NCBI RefSeq assembly: GCF_048087625.1
Contig: NZ_CP159805.1
Span: 1,426,001-1,490,000, forward strand
Reading direction: 5' to 3'
DNA: 64,000 bases
DNA from: Pseudothioglobus sp905182815
GTDB taxonomy: Bacteria > Pseudomonadota > Gammaproteobacteria > PS1 > Pseudothioglobaceae
The notes under the pieces were generated by a model. The model saw nothing but the letters and a program-made list of their open reading frames with translations. It did not search any database and was not told where the DNA came from. The position numbers and the translations under genes are program-made. This document shows, piece by piece, positions 24,630 to 32,931 of this stretch (position 1 is the stretch's first letter; the number at the start of each line of letters is the position of its first letter).

Positions 24630-27170
24630 TTAGTAATTTTTCCGTCTAAACTGCATTGTCGCTATAATGCCTAATAGCATAAGAGCTGGTATAAAAATAA
24701 TCTGCTTAGGTAGAGTATTTCTTTTAGTTTGAACAGATGTGATAATCCAGCCACTATCAACACCAGCAACTTTCATTGACTCAACCTGCTTGTTTATTGC
24801 TCGATTATTTGACATGCCAGGCATTACCATTGCAACCTCCATATCCCCAAATAAGTCATCTAAATAAAAGCCAGTATTATTTATTTTTTCCATTCCAGAA
24901 TTACCCTCAGCTAAAGATAATAAAAAAGTGTAACTTCTTTGAATGCCCTCAAGTGTTTCTCCTTCAACAATAAATCGAATCGATTGACCTGAGGTCATTG
25001 CTTCAGCAATTTCAAATATTTGATCTCCAGGAAGACTTTCATAAGGTGGGTCAACTTTATTCCAAAAATAACCAGGCCTGAATAACATAAAAGCTACTAA
25101 TAAAAGTAATAAGGTTTCCCACCATCGATTCCTTACTAGCCAATAACCTTGAGTTGCTGCTGCAAATAATAATATAGCAATAGTTGAAGAAATAACGACC
25201 ATTAAAAAACTAAATACATTACCTATTCCAATCATAAGTAACTGAGTATTGAATATGAATAAAAAAGGAAGTATGGCTGTTCTCATATCATATATAAAAC
25301 CTTGTACTCCAGTTTTAATTGGATCACCCTTTGAAATAGCTGCCGCAGCATAAGCAGCTAAACCAACTGGTGGTGTATCGTCAGCCAATATTCCAAAGTA
25401 AAAAACAAACATATGCGCTGCAATTAGAGGAATAGCAACATTATTTGCAGCACCCAAGCTAACAATTACAGGCGCCATTAAACTGGAGACTACTATATAG
25501 TTTGCAGTTGTTGGTAAGCCCATGCCTAAAATTAAACTAATCATTGCTGTGAAAAGTAAGATCAAAAACAAGTTGCCTGCTGCAATAAACTCAACCCATC
25601 CTATAATAAGTTGGCCAACTCCTGTTAGAGTTACAGTGCCAACAATTATTCCAGCTGCAGTAGTTGCAACACCTACTCCAATCATATTTCTTGCGCCATT
25701 AATAAAGCCAGCTTTAATATCATAAAGGCTTTGGATTAGCTGATTAGTGAAATCTAAACTACCTCGAAATACTCCTAAAAGAATTTTTTGTGTTAAAACG
25801 ATAAAAACCATAAATAGTGTTGCCCAATAAACTGATGTTTCAGGTGAAAAACGCTCAACGGTCAGTAGCCAAATTAATAATATTACAGGGAGTAGGAAAT
25901 GAAGTCCTGCTTTAACTGTTTTTCCAACTTCAGGAATTTCAATAATATCTCCAGTCGGTAGATCAGGCATTCTAGAGACATAAAATAATAAGGATACATA
26001 GCTGAATATCATAATTGTTGAAACAATCAAAATATTAAAATCGCCAGCTACTGCTTTTATCAATTCAAAAAATGGTGGAAGGACCCAAACCAATATTCCC
26101 AAAAGTATAAGCACGGTGCATATGCTAATTAGCTTATCAACTCTGTTAAGTTTTTTGGTTCTTTTAAGACCCTCCATTCCCGCCTTTAAAGCCTCTAAAT
26201 GGACAATATAAATTAAAGCTATGTATGAAATAAGAGCAGGTAAGAAAGCATGTTTAATAACTTCTATATAAGATATACCAACATACTCAACCATTAAAAA
26301 AGCAGCAGTTCCCATAATAGGTGGTGTAAGTTGGCCATTCGTTGAAGATGCAACCTCTATGGCTCCAGCCTTCTCAGAGCTAAAACCAACTCTCTTCATT
26401 AATGGTATTGTAAATGTCCCAGTAGTTACTACATTAGCTATTGAGGATCCAGAGATCATACCGGTCATTGCCGATGATACTATTGCAGCTTTAGCTGGTC
26501 CACCACGATAATGGCCTGTAAGTGCATAAGCTACTCTAATAAAATAATTTCCCGCCCCAGCCTTTTCAAGGAGTGATCCAAATAAAACAAATAAAAAAAC
26601 CATACTTGCAGATACGCCAACTGCAATTCCAAATGCGCCTTCTGTAGTTATCCACATATGGGAAACAATTTTATTCAATGAGGCGCCGCCATATCCACCA
26701 GCACCAAAATAAACATACGAAAGAGCAAGCAAAGCAACAATCATTAGTGGAGGGCCTAATGACCTTCTTGTGGCCTCTAGTAACAATAATAGCCCTACAA
26801 CACTTAAAACTAAATCCGTTGAATTTGGGACACCTAAGCGCATTTCAAATGCTCTTGAATCCCAAACCTGATTATAAATTAAATATATACAAGAAAGAAC
26901 AAGCAGCAAACCCATAATCCAATCTGTCCAAGGAACAAGAGTTCTTGAAGAATTTTTAAATGCAGGATAAGTCATAAAAGCTAAAAATCCAGCAAAAGAA
27001 ACATGGACTCGCTTTACTACATCAGCATTCATCCATGGCGTAATTTCAAGAACTAGAGGAGAGGAGACATATAGTTGAAATAATGACCAAGTCAATGCAG
27101 TATATAGCAGTATATTTTTGACAAATATACTATTTGGATTTCGATTTCCAGTTTCCAAATCAGTTTTCAT
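24630..27170 (-). CDS. TRAP transporter fused small/large permease (TAXI type)
   Basis: The 846-residue protein has some 16-18 membrane helices: an N-terminal four-helix part equivalent to DctQ followed by a DctM-like domain with GMISGSSIANVVTTG near 235 and MISLILGMGLPTTANYIV near 540, the conserved clefts of the large subunit. A C-terminal extension of about 170 residues contains two further helices around a predicted periplasmic stretch. The gene follows its TAXI binding protein after a terminator hairpin. It uses an ion gradient rather than ATP. The substrate is unknown. Confidence 0.9.
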   Translation of the reverse strand: MKTDLETGNRNPNSIFVKNILLYTALTWSLFQLYVSSPLVLEITPWMNADVVKRVHVSFAGFLAFMTYPAFKNSSRTLVPWTDWIMGLLLVLSCIYLIYNQVWDSRAFEMRLGVPNSTDLVLSVVGLLLLLEATRRSLGPPLMIVALLALSYVYFGAGGYGGASLNKIVSHMWITTEGAFGIAVGVSASMVFLFVLFGSLLEKAGAGNYFIRVAYALTGHYRGGPAKAAIVSSAMTGMISGSSIANVVTTGTFTIPLMKRVGFSSEKAGAIEVASSTNGQLTPPIMGTAAFLMVEYVGISYIEVIKHAFLPALISYIALIYIVHLEALKAGMEGLKRTKKLNRVDKLISICTVLILLGILVWVLPPFFELIKAVAGDFNILIVSTIMIFSYVSLLFYVSRMPDLPTGDIIEIPEVGKTVKAGLHFLLPVILLIWLLTVERFSPETSVYWATLFMVFIVLTQKILLGVFRGSLDFTNQLIQSLYDIKAGFINGARNMIGVGVATTAAGIIVGTVTLTGVGQLIIGWVEFIAAGNLFLILLFTAMISLILGMGLPTTANYIVVSSLMAPVIVSLGAANNVAIPLIAAHMFVFYFGILADDTPPVGLAAYAAAAISKGDPIKTGVQGFIYDMRTAILPFLFIFNTQLLMIGIGNVFSFLMVVISSTIAILLFAAATQGYWLVRNRWWETLLLLLVAFMLFRPGYFWNKVDPPYESLPGDQIFEIAEAMTSGQSIRFIVEGETLEGIQRSYTFLLSLAEGNSGMEKINNTGFYLDDLFGDMEVAMVMPGMSNNRAINKQVESMKVAGVDSGWIITSVQTKRNTLPKQIIFIPALMLLGIIATMQFRRKNY

Positions 27171-27249
27171 GTAAATTTATGACCTAAATATGATAATTGA
27201 ATAATATATCTTTTCGAACATCTATAAAGGATTTTTGAGTCATTAAGAA

Positions 27250-27285
27250 AAATAAAAAAAAAGGATGGCGTTGGCCATCCTTTTT
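27250..27285 (-). terminator. Intrinsic terminator/attenuator after the TAXI binding-protein gene
   Basis: On the minus strand a 12-bp stem with GGATGGC/GCCATCC core closes a 4-base loop (27270-27273) and runs into nine T residues. It begins about 16 bases after the binding-protein stop and 80 bases before the permease ATG, so it probably lowers permease transcription relative to the binding protein. Confidence 0.85.
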
Positions 27286-27300
27286 AATTAAAACTTAAAA

Positions 27301-28284
27301 TTACCAGTTCATTAAACCAGCTTCTTTATAGTACCTTGCTGCACCAGCATGAAGTGGAGCTGATAAGCCATCTTGAATCATTTCTTCTTTCTTCAAGTTA
27401 GCAAATGCAGGATGCAACTTTTTAAAGGAATCAAAATTTTCAAACACACCCTTAACAATAGAATGAATTACATGCTCTGATACTGCAGCTGAACTAACAA
27501 CTGTTGCGCCCACACCAAATGTTACAGTGTCTTCAGGATTTCCATTGTACATTCCACCCGGAATAGTTGCAGTACGATAGAAGTCATTGTTAGCCACTAA
27601 ACCATCTACTGCAGCTCCAGTTACATTTACTAGGACACTGTCACAAGAGGTAGTTGCTTCTTTGATTGAACCTGAAGGATGGCCAACAGTAAAGACCATT
27701 GCATCAATTTTATTGTCACATAATGCTTTTGATTGTTCAGAAGATTTCAGTTCAGATGCTAGAGCAAAAGTTGATTTATCCCAGCCAAGCGCCTCCATTA
27801 ATACCTCCATAGTTCCTCTCTGGCCAGAACCAGGATTTCCAATATTAACTCTCTTGCCTTTTAGATCCTCAAGATTACGAATACCTGAATCAGCTCTAGC
27901 TACAACAGTGAAAGGTTCAGGATGTACTGAAAAGACTGCTCTTAGATCTGTAAATGCACCTGCATCAGCAAATTTACTAGTTCCGTTATAAGCATGGTAC
28001 TGCCAATCTGACTGAGCAACACCTAAATCCAACTCACCAGCACGAATCGTGTTAATGTTGTATACCGACCCACCTGTTGACTCAACTGTACAACGAACAC
28101 CATGGCTCGCCCTGTCTTTATTTACTAGTCGACAAATAGAACCACCAGTCGGGTAGTAAACGCCTGTCACTCCACCAGTTCCAATAGTAACAAATTGATC
28201 TGCTGCTGAGACTGCTGTTGAAGCAGTTATACCACTTAGCAAAGCTGCAGAAAGTAACGCACTAAAAAAATTAAATTTTTTCAT
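27301..28284 (-). CDS. TAXI-family TRAP transporter solute-binding protein
   Basis: The 327-residue periplasmic protein has a Sec signal peptide (cleavage near AVSAAD, residue 27) and the TAXI-family pattern: GTGGVTGVYYPTGGSICRLV near residue 36, STGGSVYNINTIRAGELDLG near 68, and GKRVNIGNPGSGQRGTMEVL near 146. It captures the substrate for the fused permease encoded downstream. The start is set by AAGGAGAAAAAATG, a ribosome site almost identical to that of proX, which indicates high expression. Known TAXI ligands include glutamate-like acids, but the ligand here is unknown. Confidence 0.9.
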   Translation of the reverse strand: MKKFNFFSALLSAALLSGITASTAVSAADQFVTIGTGGVTGVYYPTGGSICRLVNKDRASHGVRCTVESTGGSVYNINTIRAGELDLGVAQSDWQYHAYNGTSKFADAGAFTDLRAVFSVHPEPFTVVARADSGIRNLEDLKGKRVNIGNPGSGQRGTMEVLMEALGWDKSTFALASELKSSEQSKALCDNKIDAMVFTVGHPSGSIKEATTSCDSVLVNVTGAAVDGLVANNDFYRTATIPGGMYNGNPEDTVTFGVGATVVSSAAVSEHVIHSIVKGVFENFDSFKKLHPAFANLKKEEMIQDGLSAPLHAGAARYYKEAGLMNW

Positions 28285-28489
28285 TTTTTTCTCCTTAATT
28301 TATAAATCATATTTATTTGACAACAAATTAAAAAGTACATTAATTTCTTTTAAATTTGAGTCATAATCAAAAATAGACATATTCTCTTTCAGGAAAAACT
28401 GTCTAATCAATAAGTTAATTTTTACTATAACTTAAGAGCGTAAAACTTATCACGCACTCTATTTATACCATAGAATAGATCATAATGGT

Positions 28490-30139
28490 CTATTGATTAG
28501 TCTTTAACTCTCTTCTTAGAACCTTACCAACATTTGTTTTTGGAATCTCTTTAATAAACTCAATATGCTTAGGAACCTTATAAGCAGTTAGTTTTTCACG
28601 GCAAAAACTAATGATCTCCTCTTCTGATAACGTTTGCCCTTCATGAAGAACTATAAATACTTTCACAAGCTCTTGAGAGCTCTCACCCTCAATTCCAACG
28701 CAGCCACACTCAAGAACTGCAGGATGCTCATTTACGACAGCCTCTACCTCATTTGGAAATACATTAAAACCAGAAACAATAATCATATCTTTTTTACGAT
28801 CAACGATAAAAATATTACCTGTTTCATCTATTCGAGCAATGTCACCTGTCATGAACCAATTATTTTCGTCAAGACCTGAAACTTCAGAATTCCAATATCC
28901 ACTCATAACCTGTGGTCCGCGTACGCAGAGCTCTCCAACCTCGTTAGTTTCAGTTAAAACATTATTATCCTCATCTCGAATTTCAATTTCAGTGAAAGCA
29001 GCAGGAAGTCCTACAGAGCCAGTAAATTCAGTTTGTTTATAATCATTAACGCTCACCAAAGGAGAAGTCTCTGTTAGTCCGTATGCTTGCCAAATGACAG
29101 ATTTAGTAGTTTCATGCCACCTTTTTGCAGTGGTATCTAAAGCAGCCATTCCGCCGCTTAATGACATAAGCAAGTTACTAAAATCTAACTCCCTAAAGCC
29201 ATCATAATTTAATAGGGCCTCATAAAGAGTATTGACACCAGAAATCATATGAAACTTATGTTTTTTCATTAATGAAACAAAAGTCTTAAGGTCTCTTGGG
29301 TTAGTAATTAATACACTTTTACCGCCAATATGAAACAGCATAAAGTTGTGTACCGTTAGAGCAAAAATATGATAAAGAGGTAACGGGCAGATTGCAATTC
29401 TCTGTTCATTTCTTGATTCATCATACATTTTTGGATCAATAGTAAAAAACGCCTGAATAATATTTGCAAGGATATTTCGATGAGACAATACTGCGCCCTT
29501 TGAAACTCCTGTTGTGCCTCCGGTGTATTGAAGAAATGCAGTATTATCAATAGAGATATCAACTTTAACTGGATTTTTCCCTAAGTTGTCACTTAGTACT
29601 TTATTAAACATAATAGCGCCATCAATATTAAATTTAGGCACTAATTTTTTAACTTTTCTAGTTACAAAATTAATAATTTTCCCTTTAAATCCAAGAAGGT
29701 CACCAACAGTTGTAATCATTACTTTTTCTACATTCGCAAGATTAGACTTTTCTACTACATTAGCGACGCCCTCCCAGACTACTAATACTTTAGCTTCACT
29801 ATCTTTAAGGACATGCTCTAATTCTCTTTGAGTATAGAGAGGGTTAACATTAACAACAACGATTCCAGCCTTCAGAGCTCCATATACAATGATTGGATAG
29901 GCAAGCATATTTGGCATCATCACAGCTATCCTATCTCCTGCCTGAAAATTATTAGTCAGCCATGAGGCAAAAGCATTTACTTTTTCTGAAAGATCTTCAT
30001 ATGAAATTTCAACACCAAAGCTTTCAAATGCCATTTTTCCATTATGCTCTTGACAGCAGTTATCAAAAAACTCTACTAAGTTACCATGCTCTTTAAAAAA
30101 CTCTGTTTCTTCAAGTTTGTTTGGTATGACTTTTTCCAT
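28490..30139 (-). CDS. fadD: Long-chain acyl-CoA synthetase
   Basis: The 549-residue AMP-forming ligase has the P-loop QYTGGTTGVSKGAVLSH near residue 180, YGLTETSPLVSVN near 335, the TGDIARIDETGNIFIVDRKKDMI hinge region and the catalytic lysine in KTNVGKVLRRELK. These fit FadD, which activates free fatty acids at the inner membrane. It is the last gene of a six-gene operon (fadE, fadN-like, thiolase, NPD family, DUF2889, fadD), all with gaps of 0-22 bases. Length is close to that of E. coli FadD (561). Confidence 0.92.
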   Translation of the reverse strand: MEKVIPNKLEETEFFKEHGNLVEFFDNCCQEHNGKMAFESFGVEISYEDLSEKVNAFASWLTNNFQAGDRIAVMMPNMLAYPIIVYGALKAGIVVVNVNPLYTQRELEHVLKDSEAKVLVVWEGVANVVEKSNLANVEKVMITTVGDLLGFKGKIINFVTRKVKKLVPKFNIDGAIMFNKVLSDNLGKNPVKVDISIDNTAFLQYTGGTTGVSKGAVLSHRNILANIIQAFFTIDPKMYDESRNEQRIAICPLPLYHIFALTVHNFMLFHIGGKSVLITNPRDLKTFVSLMKKHKFHMISGVNTLYEALLNYDGFRELDFSNLLMSLSGGMAALDTTAKRWHETTKSVIWQAYGLTETSPLVSVNDYKQTEFTGSVGLPAAFTEIEIRDEDNNVLTETNEVGELCVRGPQVMSGYWNSEVSGLDENNWFMTGDIARIDETGNIFIVDRKKDMIIVSGFNVFPNEVEAVVNEHPAVLECGCVGIEGESSQELVKVFIVLHEGQTLSEEEIISFCREKLTAYKVPKHIEFIKEIPKTNVGKVLRRELKTNQ

Positions 30140-30161
30140 GCTTTTCTCCTTATTCTAGTAA

Positions 30162-30731
30162 TTAACTTTTCTCTATCTTGTTTATTAATATTTCTTTGTA
30201 CTGATTATAAACCTCTCCATCTTTCTTAAATGCAAAACAAGAGTTTGTAAATTTTTTTTCTATCGATTTGGCTTCCTCTAAAGAAATAGTATTGGTTTTG
30301 CCGCCAGTTTTCTCTTTCCAAAGAGTTTGATAAGCAATCGTTCCGGCATAAGCCAATAAGTCAGTAATATGCCTACATCCTTTTTCACCACCCATAGCTT
30401 TGATAACCTTCCTGTTAAAGCCTGAAATTAAATACTCACCTTTTAAATTTTGGCAATTTTGTACAGATTGCGGGCAAATATTGTATGGGGATGCATTTAT
30501 TACTGCCTCTATATCGATAATTTTCCTGTCGTCATCTAGAGTTAATCTTACAGCCATATCATGAAGTGGCTCTCCTGCACTTATATAGCCTCTATGCATA
30601 TTTTCAAATGAATAAGTTTTACTATCAACTAGGAATACCTCAACGTCCCAAAGCCCATCATCTCTTTTATAGCCCTTTCCTTCGATGACTCTATTATGTT
30701 TTAAATCTCGCTTTGCTGGCCTAGATAGCAT
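30162..30731 (-). CDS. DUF2889-type conserved hypothetical protein
   Basis: The 189-residue soluble protein shows the DUF2889 pattern: an N-terminal MxRPAKRDLKHNRVIEGKGYKRDDGLWDV-like block (residues 3-31), LHDMAVRLTLDDD in the middle, and a C-terminal GCRHITDLL motif. No catalytic residues are known to me. The family is commonly found among acyl-CoA metabolism genes, and here it lies between an NPD-family enzyme (7-base gap) and fadD (22-base gap), so a role in fatty acid or aromatic acid breakdown is likely but undefined. Confidence 0.8.
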   Translation of the reverse strand: MLSRPAKRDLKHNRVIEGKGYKRDDGLWDVEVFLVDSKTYSFENMHRGYISAGEPLHDMAVRLTLDDDRKIIDIEAVINASPYNICPQSVQNCQNLKGEYLISGFNRKVIKAMGGEKGCRHITDLLAYAGTIAYQTLWKEKTGGKTNTISLEEAKSIEKKFTNSCFAFKKDGEVYNQYKEILINKIEKS

Positions 30732-30738
30732 TTATTTA

Positions 30739-31725
30739 TTATCCTTTTAAAATTCGACTTTTCGATTTAGCATGTTGCATTTCTAATTCTAACACTAAAT
30801 CCTCAACACTTGGTACATTGGAGATAGAGCCAACTCCCTGCCCTGCTGAAAAAATATCACGCCACCTCTTAGCAGTAACCTTACTGATATCAAAATCTAC
30901 TTTAAGTTTTTGCTTAATTAGGGGCATTATCATTTTTTTTAAATCACCCAATGTTTGCTTAACTCCTCTTTCTTTAGGAGAAATCCCAGCATTTTTTAGT
31001 GATTGCTCGAGCCAATTTCCATTAACACCAGTAATTTTATTAGACTTAATAATGTCACTGGCTGAGGCGTTAAGTATCATCTCTTTATACTCCTCAGTGG
31101 CATCACTTTCTTTTGTAGCAATAAAGCGAGTTCCCATATAAGCCATGTCAGCACCCATAGCCTGGATTGCTAAGATTGAATCGCCTGAGCTGATACTTCC
31201 GCCGACAATAATTGTGCCATCAAAGATCTCTCTCACCTCAGCTACAAAAGCAAATGGTGACAATTCACCGGTATGCCCGCCTGCGCCATTACAAACCAAT
31301 ATTAAACCGTCAACTCCAGCATCAATTGCTTTTTTTGAGTGGTATAAATTAATAACATCTGAAAAAACTAATCCGCCATATTTATGGACTTTTTCAACAA
31401 CCTCTTTGGGGTTACCCAGTGAAGTAATTACAATTGGTGGCTGATGCTTAAGAATTAAATCGAGGTCATCATTACTCCGAGCATACATTTTACTAACAAT
31501 AAGATTAACCGCCCAAGGAAGTGCTTCTTTGCCTGAACCTAAAGCTTCGGTTATTTCAGAAAAAGTTTGATCCAGTGCTTCTAATGTTCGACAATTAGCT
31601 GACGGAAATGACCCAACAATTCCTGCCTTTGATGATGCAATAACAAGTCTTGCGTTGGATACAATGAACATTGGTGACTGAATGATTGGCAGTCTTAGCT
31701 TACTGATAAAATTTTGTGTTTTCAT
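30739..31725 (-). CDS. Nitronate monooxygenase/2-nitropropane dioxygenase family flavoprotein
   Basis: The 328-residue TIM-barrel flavoprotein has LPIIQSPMFIVSNARLVIASSK-like N-terminal strands (quoted in part), the VCNGAGGHTG motif near 144 that binds FMN phosphate and contains the catalytic His, and GGSISSGDSILAIQAMGADMAYMGTRF near 175-201. Members oxidise nitronates or act on acyl chains. Its place inside a fad operon, directly abutting the thiolase gene, hints at a role on enoyl or nitro-fatty acyl-CoA rather than general nitronate detoxification; that is inference. Confidence 0.82.
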   Translation of the reverse strand: MKTQNFISKLRLPIIQSPMFIVSNARLVIASSKAGIVGSFPSANCRTLEALDQTFSEITEALGSGKEALPWAVNLIVSKMYARSNDDLDLILKHQPPIVITSLGNPKEVVEKVHKYGGLVFSDVINLYHSKKAIDAGVDGLILVCNGAGGHTGELSPFAFVAEVREIFDGTIIVGGSISSGDSILAIQAMGADMAYMGTRFIATKESDATEEYKEMILNASASDIIKSNKITGVNGNWLEQSLKNAGISPKERGVKQTLGDLKKMIMPLIKQKLKVDFDISKVTAKRWRDIFSAGQGVGSISNVPSVEDLVLELEMQHAKSKSRILKG

Positions 31726-32919
31726 CTAATTTCTTATATTTTTAAGTATGCCTGCAGCGCCCATTCCAGTTCCAATACACATTGTGACCATACCATAATC
31801 AATATTTTCTCTTTGCATAGCTGATACTAGAGTAGCAATCCTTATAGCCCCTGTAGCTCCTAAGGGATGACCAAGCGCAATTGCGCCACCAAGTGGGTTG
31901 ACTTTTTTAGAATCAAGACCCAACTCTTGAATTACAGCTAATGATTGAGCAGCAAAGGCCTCATTGAGCTCAATCCAACCAATATCATCCAGACTTAAGC
32001 CTGTTGATTTTAAAACTTTAGGAATTGCTTTGACTGGGCCAATTCCCATAATTTCTGCAGGAACTCCTGCAACTGAAAAGCCCATGAACTCAGCTTTTGG
32101 TGTTAGATTATATTTTTCAACAGCCTCTTCGCTAGCAACAAGAACTGCAGCAGCAGCATCAGACATTTGTGAGCTATTTCCTGCAGTAACTGAACCATCC
32201 TGAGCAAATACAGTTCTTAGTTTAGCCAAAACTTCAAGACTTGTATCTTCTCTTGGCCCTTCATCCATAGATACAACATTAGAACGAGTTGTGTATTCAT
32301 TGGAAGTGGTTGAGTATCCATTTTCAACAGTTGTTATTGGGGATATTTCGTTTGAAAATGAACCATTACTATTTGCAAGAATTGCTTTTTGGTGACTTTC
32401 AAATGCAAATTCATCTTGAGCTTCTCTTGATATTTTATATTTCTGTACTACTTTTTCTGCTGTTAATCCCATTCCGTATGCAATAGAAATATTTTCATCT
32501 GATAAAATTTTAGGATTCATAGAAGGTTTGAAGCCAGTCATAGGAACGCTGCTCATACTTTCAACACCAGCTGCTATAACTAAATCAGCTGAACCCGATT
32601 TTATTAAGTCAGCGGCATTGGATACCGACTGAAGTCCTGATGAGCAGAACCTATTTAAAGTATACGCAGGGGTTGAATCTGGCAAGCCAGCAAGTAATGT
32701 TGCAATGCGCGCAATGTTAAGCCCTTGTGGGCCCTCTGGCATAGCGCAGCCAACAATAATGTCATCAATATTTTTATTAATTTCTTCACTAGCATCCGAT
32801 TCTTTCAATACACTTTGTATTGCATGAATTAATAAATCATCAGCTCTAGTTTTAGACAATAAACCCCTTACTTTTCCAACTGGAGTCCTTTTTGCATCAA
32901 TAATATAAGCTTTTCTCAT
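31726..32919 (-). CDS. fadA: Acetyl-CoA C-acyltransferase (3-ketoacyl-CoA thiolase)
   Basis: The 397-residue thiolase has the nucleophilic Cys in LNRFCSSGLQSV near residue 92, the GGAIALGHPLGATG histidine motif near 350 and the second Cys in CIGTGMGAAG near 386. It performs the last step of beta-oxidation, releasing acetyl-CoA. It lies 12 bases after the fused hydroxyacyl-CoA dehydrogenase gene and directly abuts the NPD-family gene. It may also split 3-keto-carnitinyl-CoA, if the betaine pathway uses the general thiolase. Confidence 0.92.
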   Translation of the reverse strand: MRKAYIIDAKRTPVGKVRGLLSKTRADDLLIHAIQSVLKESDASEEINKNIDDIIVGCAMPEGPQGLNIARIATLLAGLPDSTPAYTLNRFCSSGLQSVSNAADLIKSGSADLVIAAGVESMSSVPMTGFKPSMNPKILSDENISIAYGMGLTAEKVVQKYKISREAQDEFAFESHQKAILANSNGSFSNEISPITTVENGYSTTSNEYTTRSNVVSMDEGPREDTSLEVLAKLRTVFAQDGSVTAGNSSQMSDAAAAVLVASEEAVEKYNLTPKAEFMGFSVAGVPAEIMGIGPVKAIPKVLKSTGLSLDDIGWIELNEAFAAQSLAVIQELGLDSKKVNPLGGAIALGHPLGATGAIRIATLVSAMQRENIDYGMVTMCIGTGMGAAGILKNIRN

Positions 32920-32931
32920 AATGTTCTCCAG

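Noticed and set aside
28403..28500. A 10-bp inverted repeat (CTAATCAATA/TATTGATTAG) between fadD and the TAXI binding-protein gene
   Set aside because: One arm lies in the fadD stop region, the arms are 78 bases apart and the sequence is A+T-rich, so chance is the better explanation.
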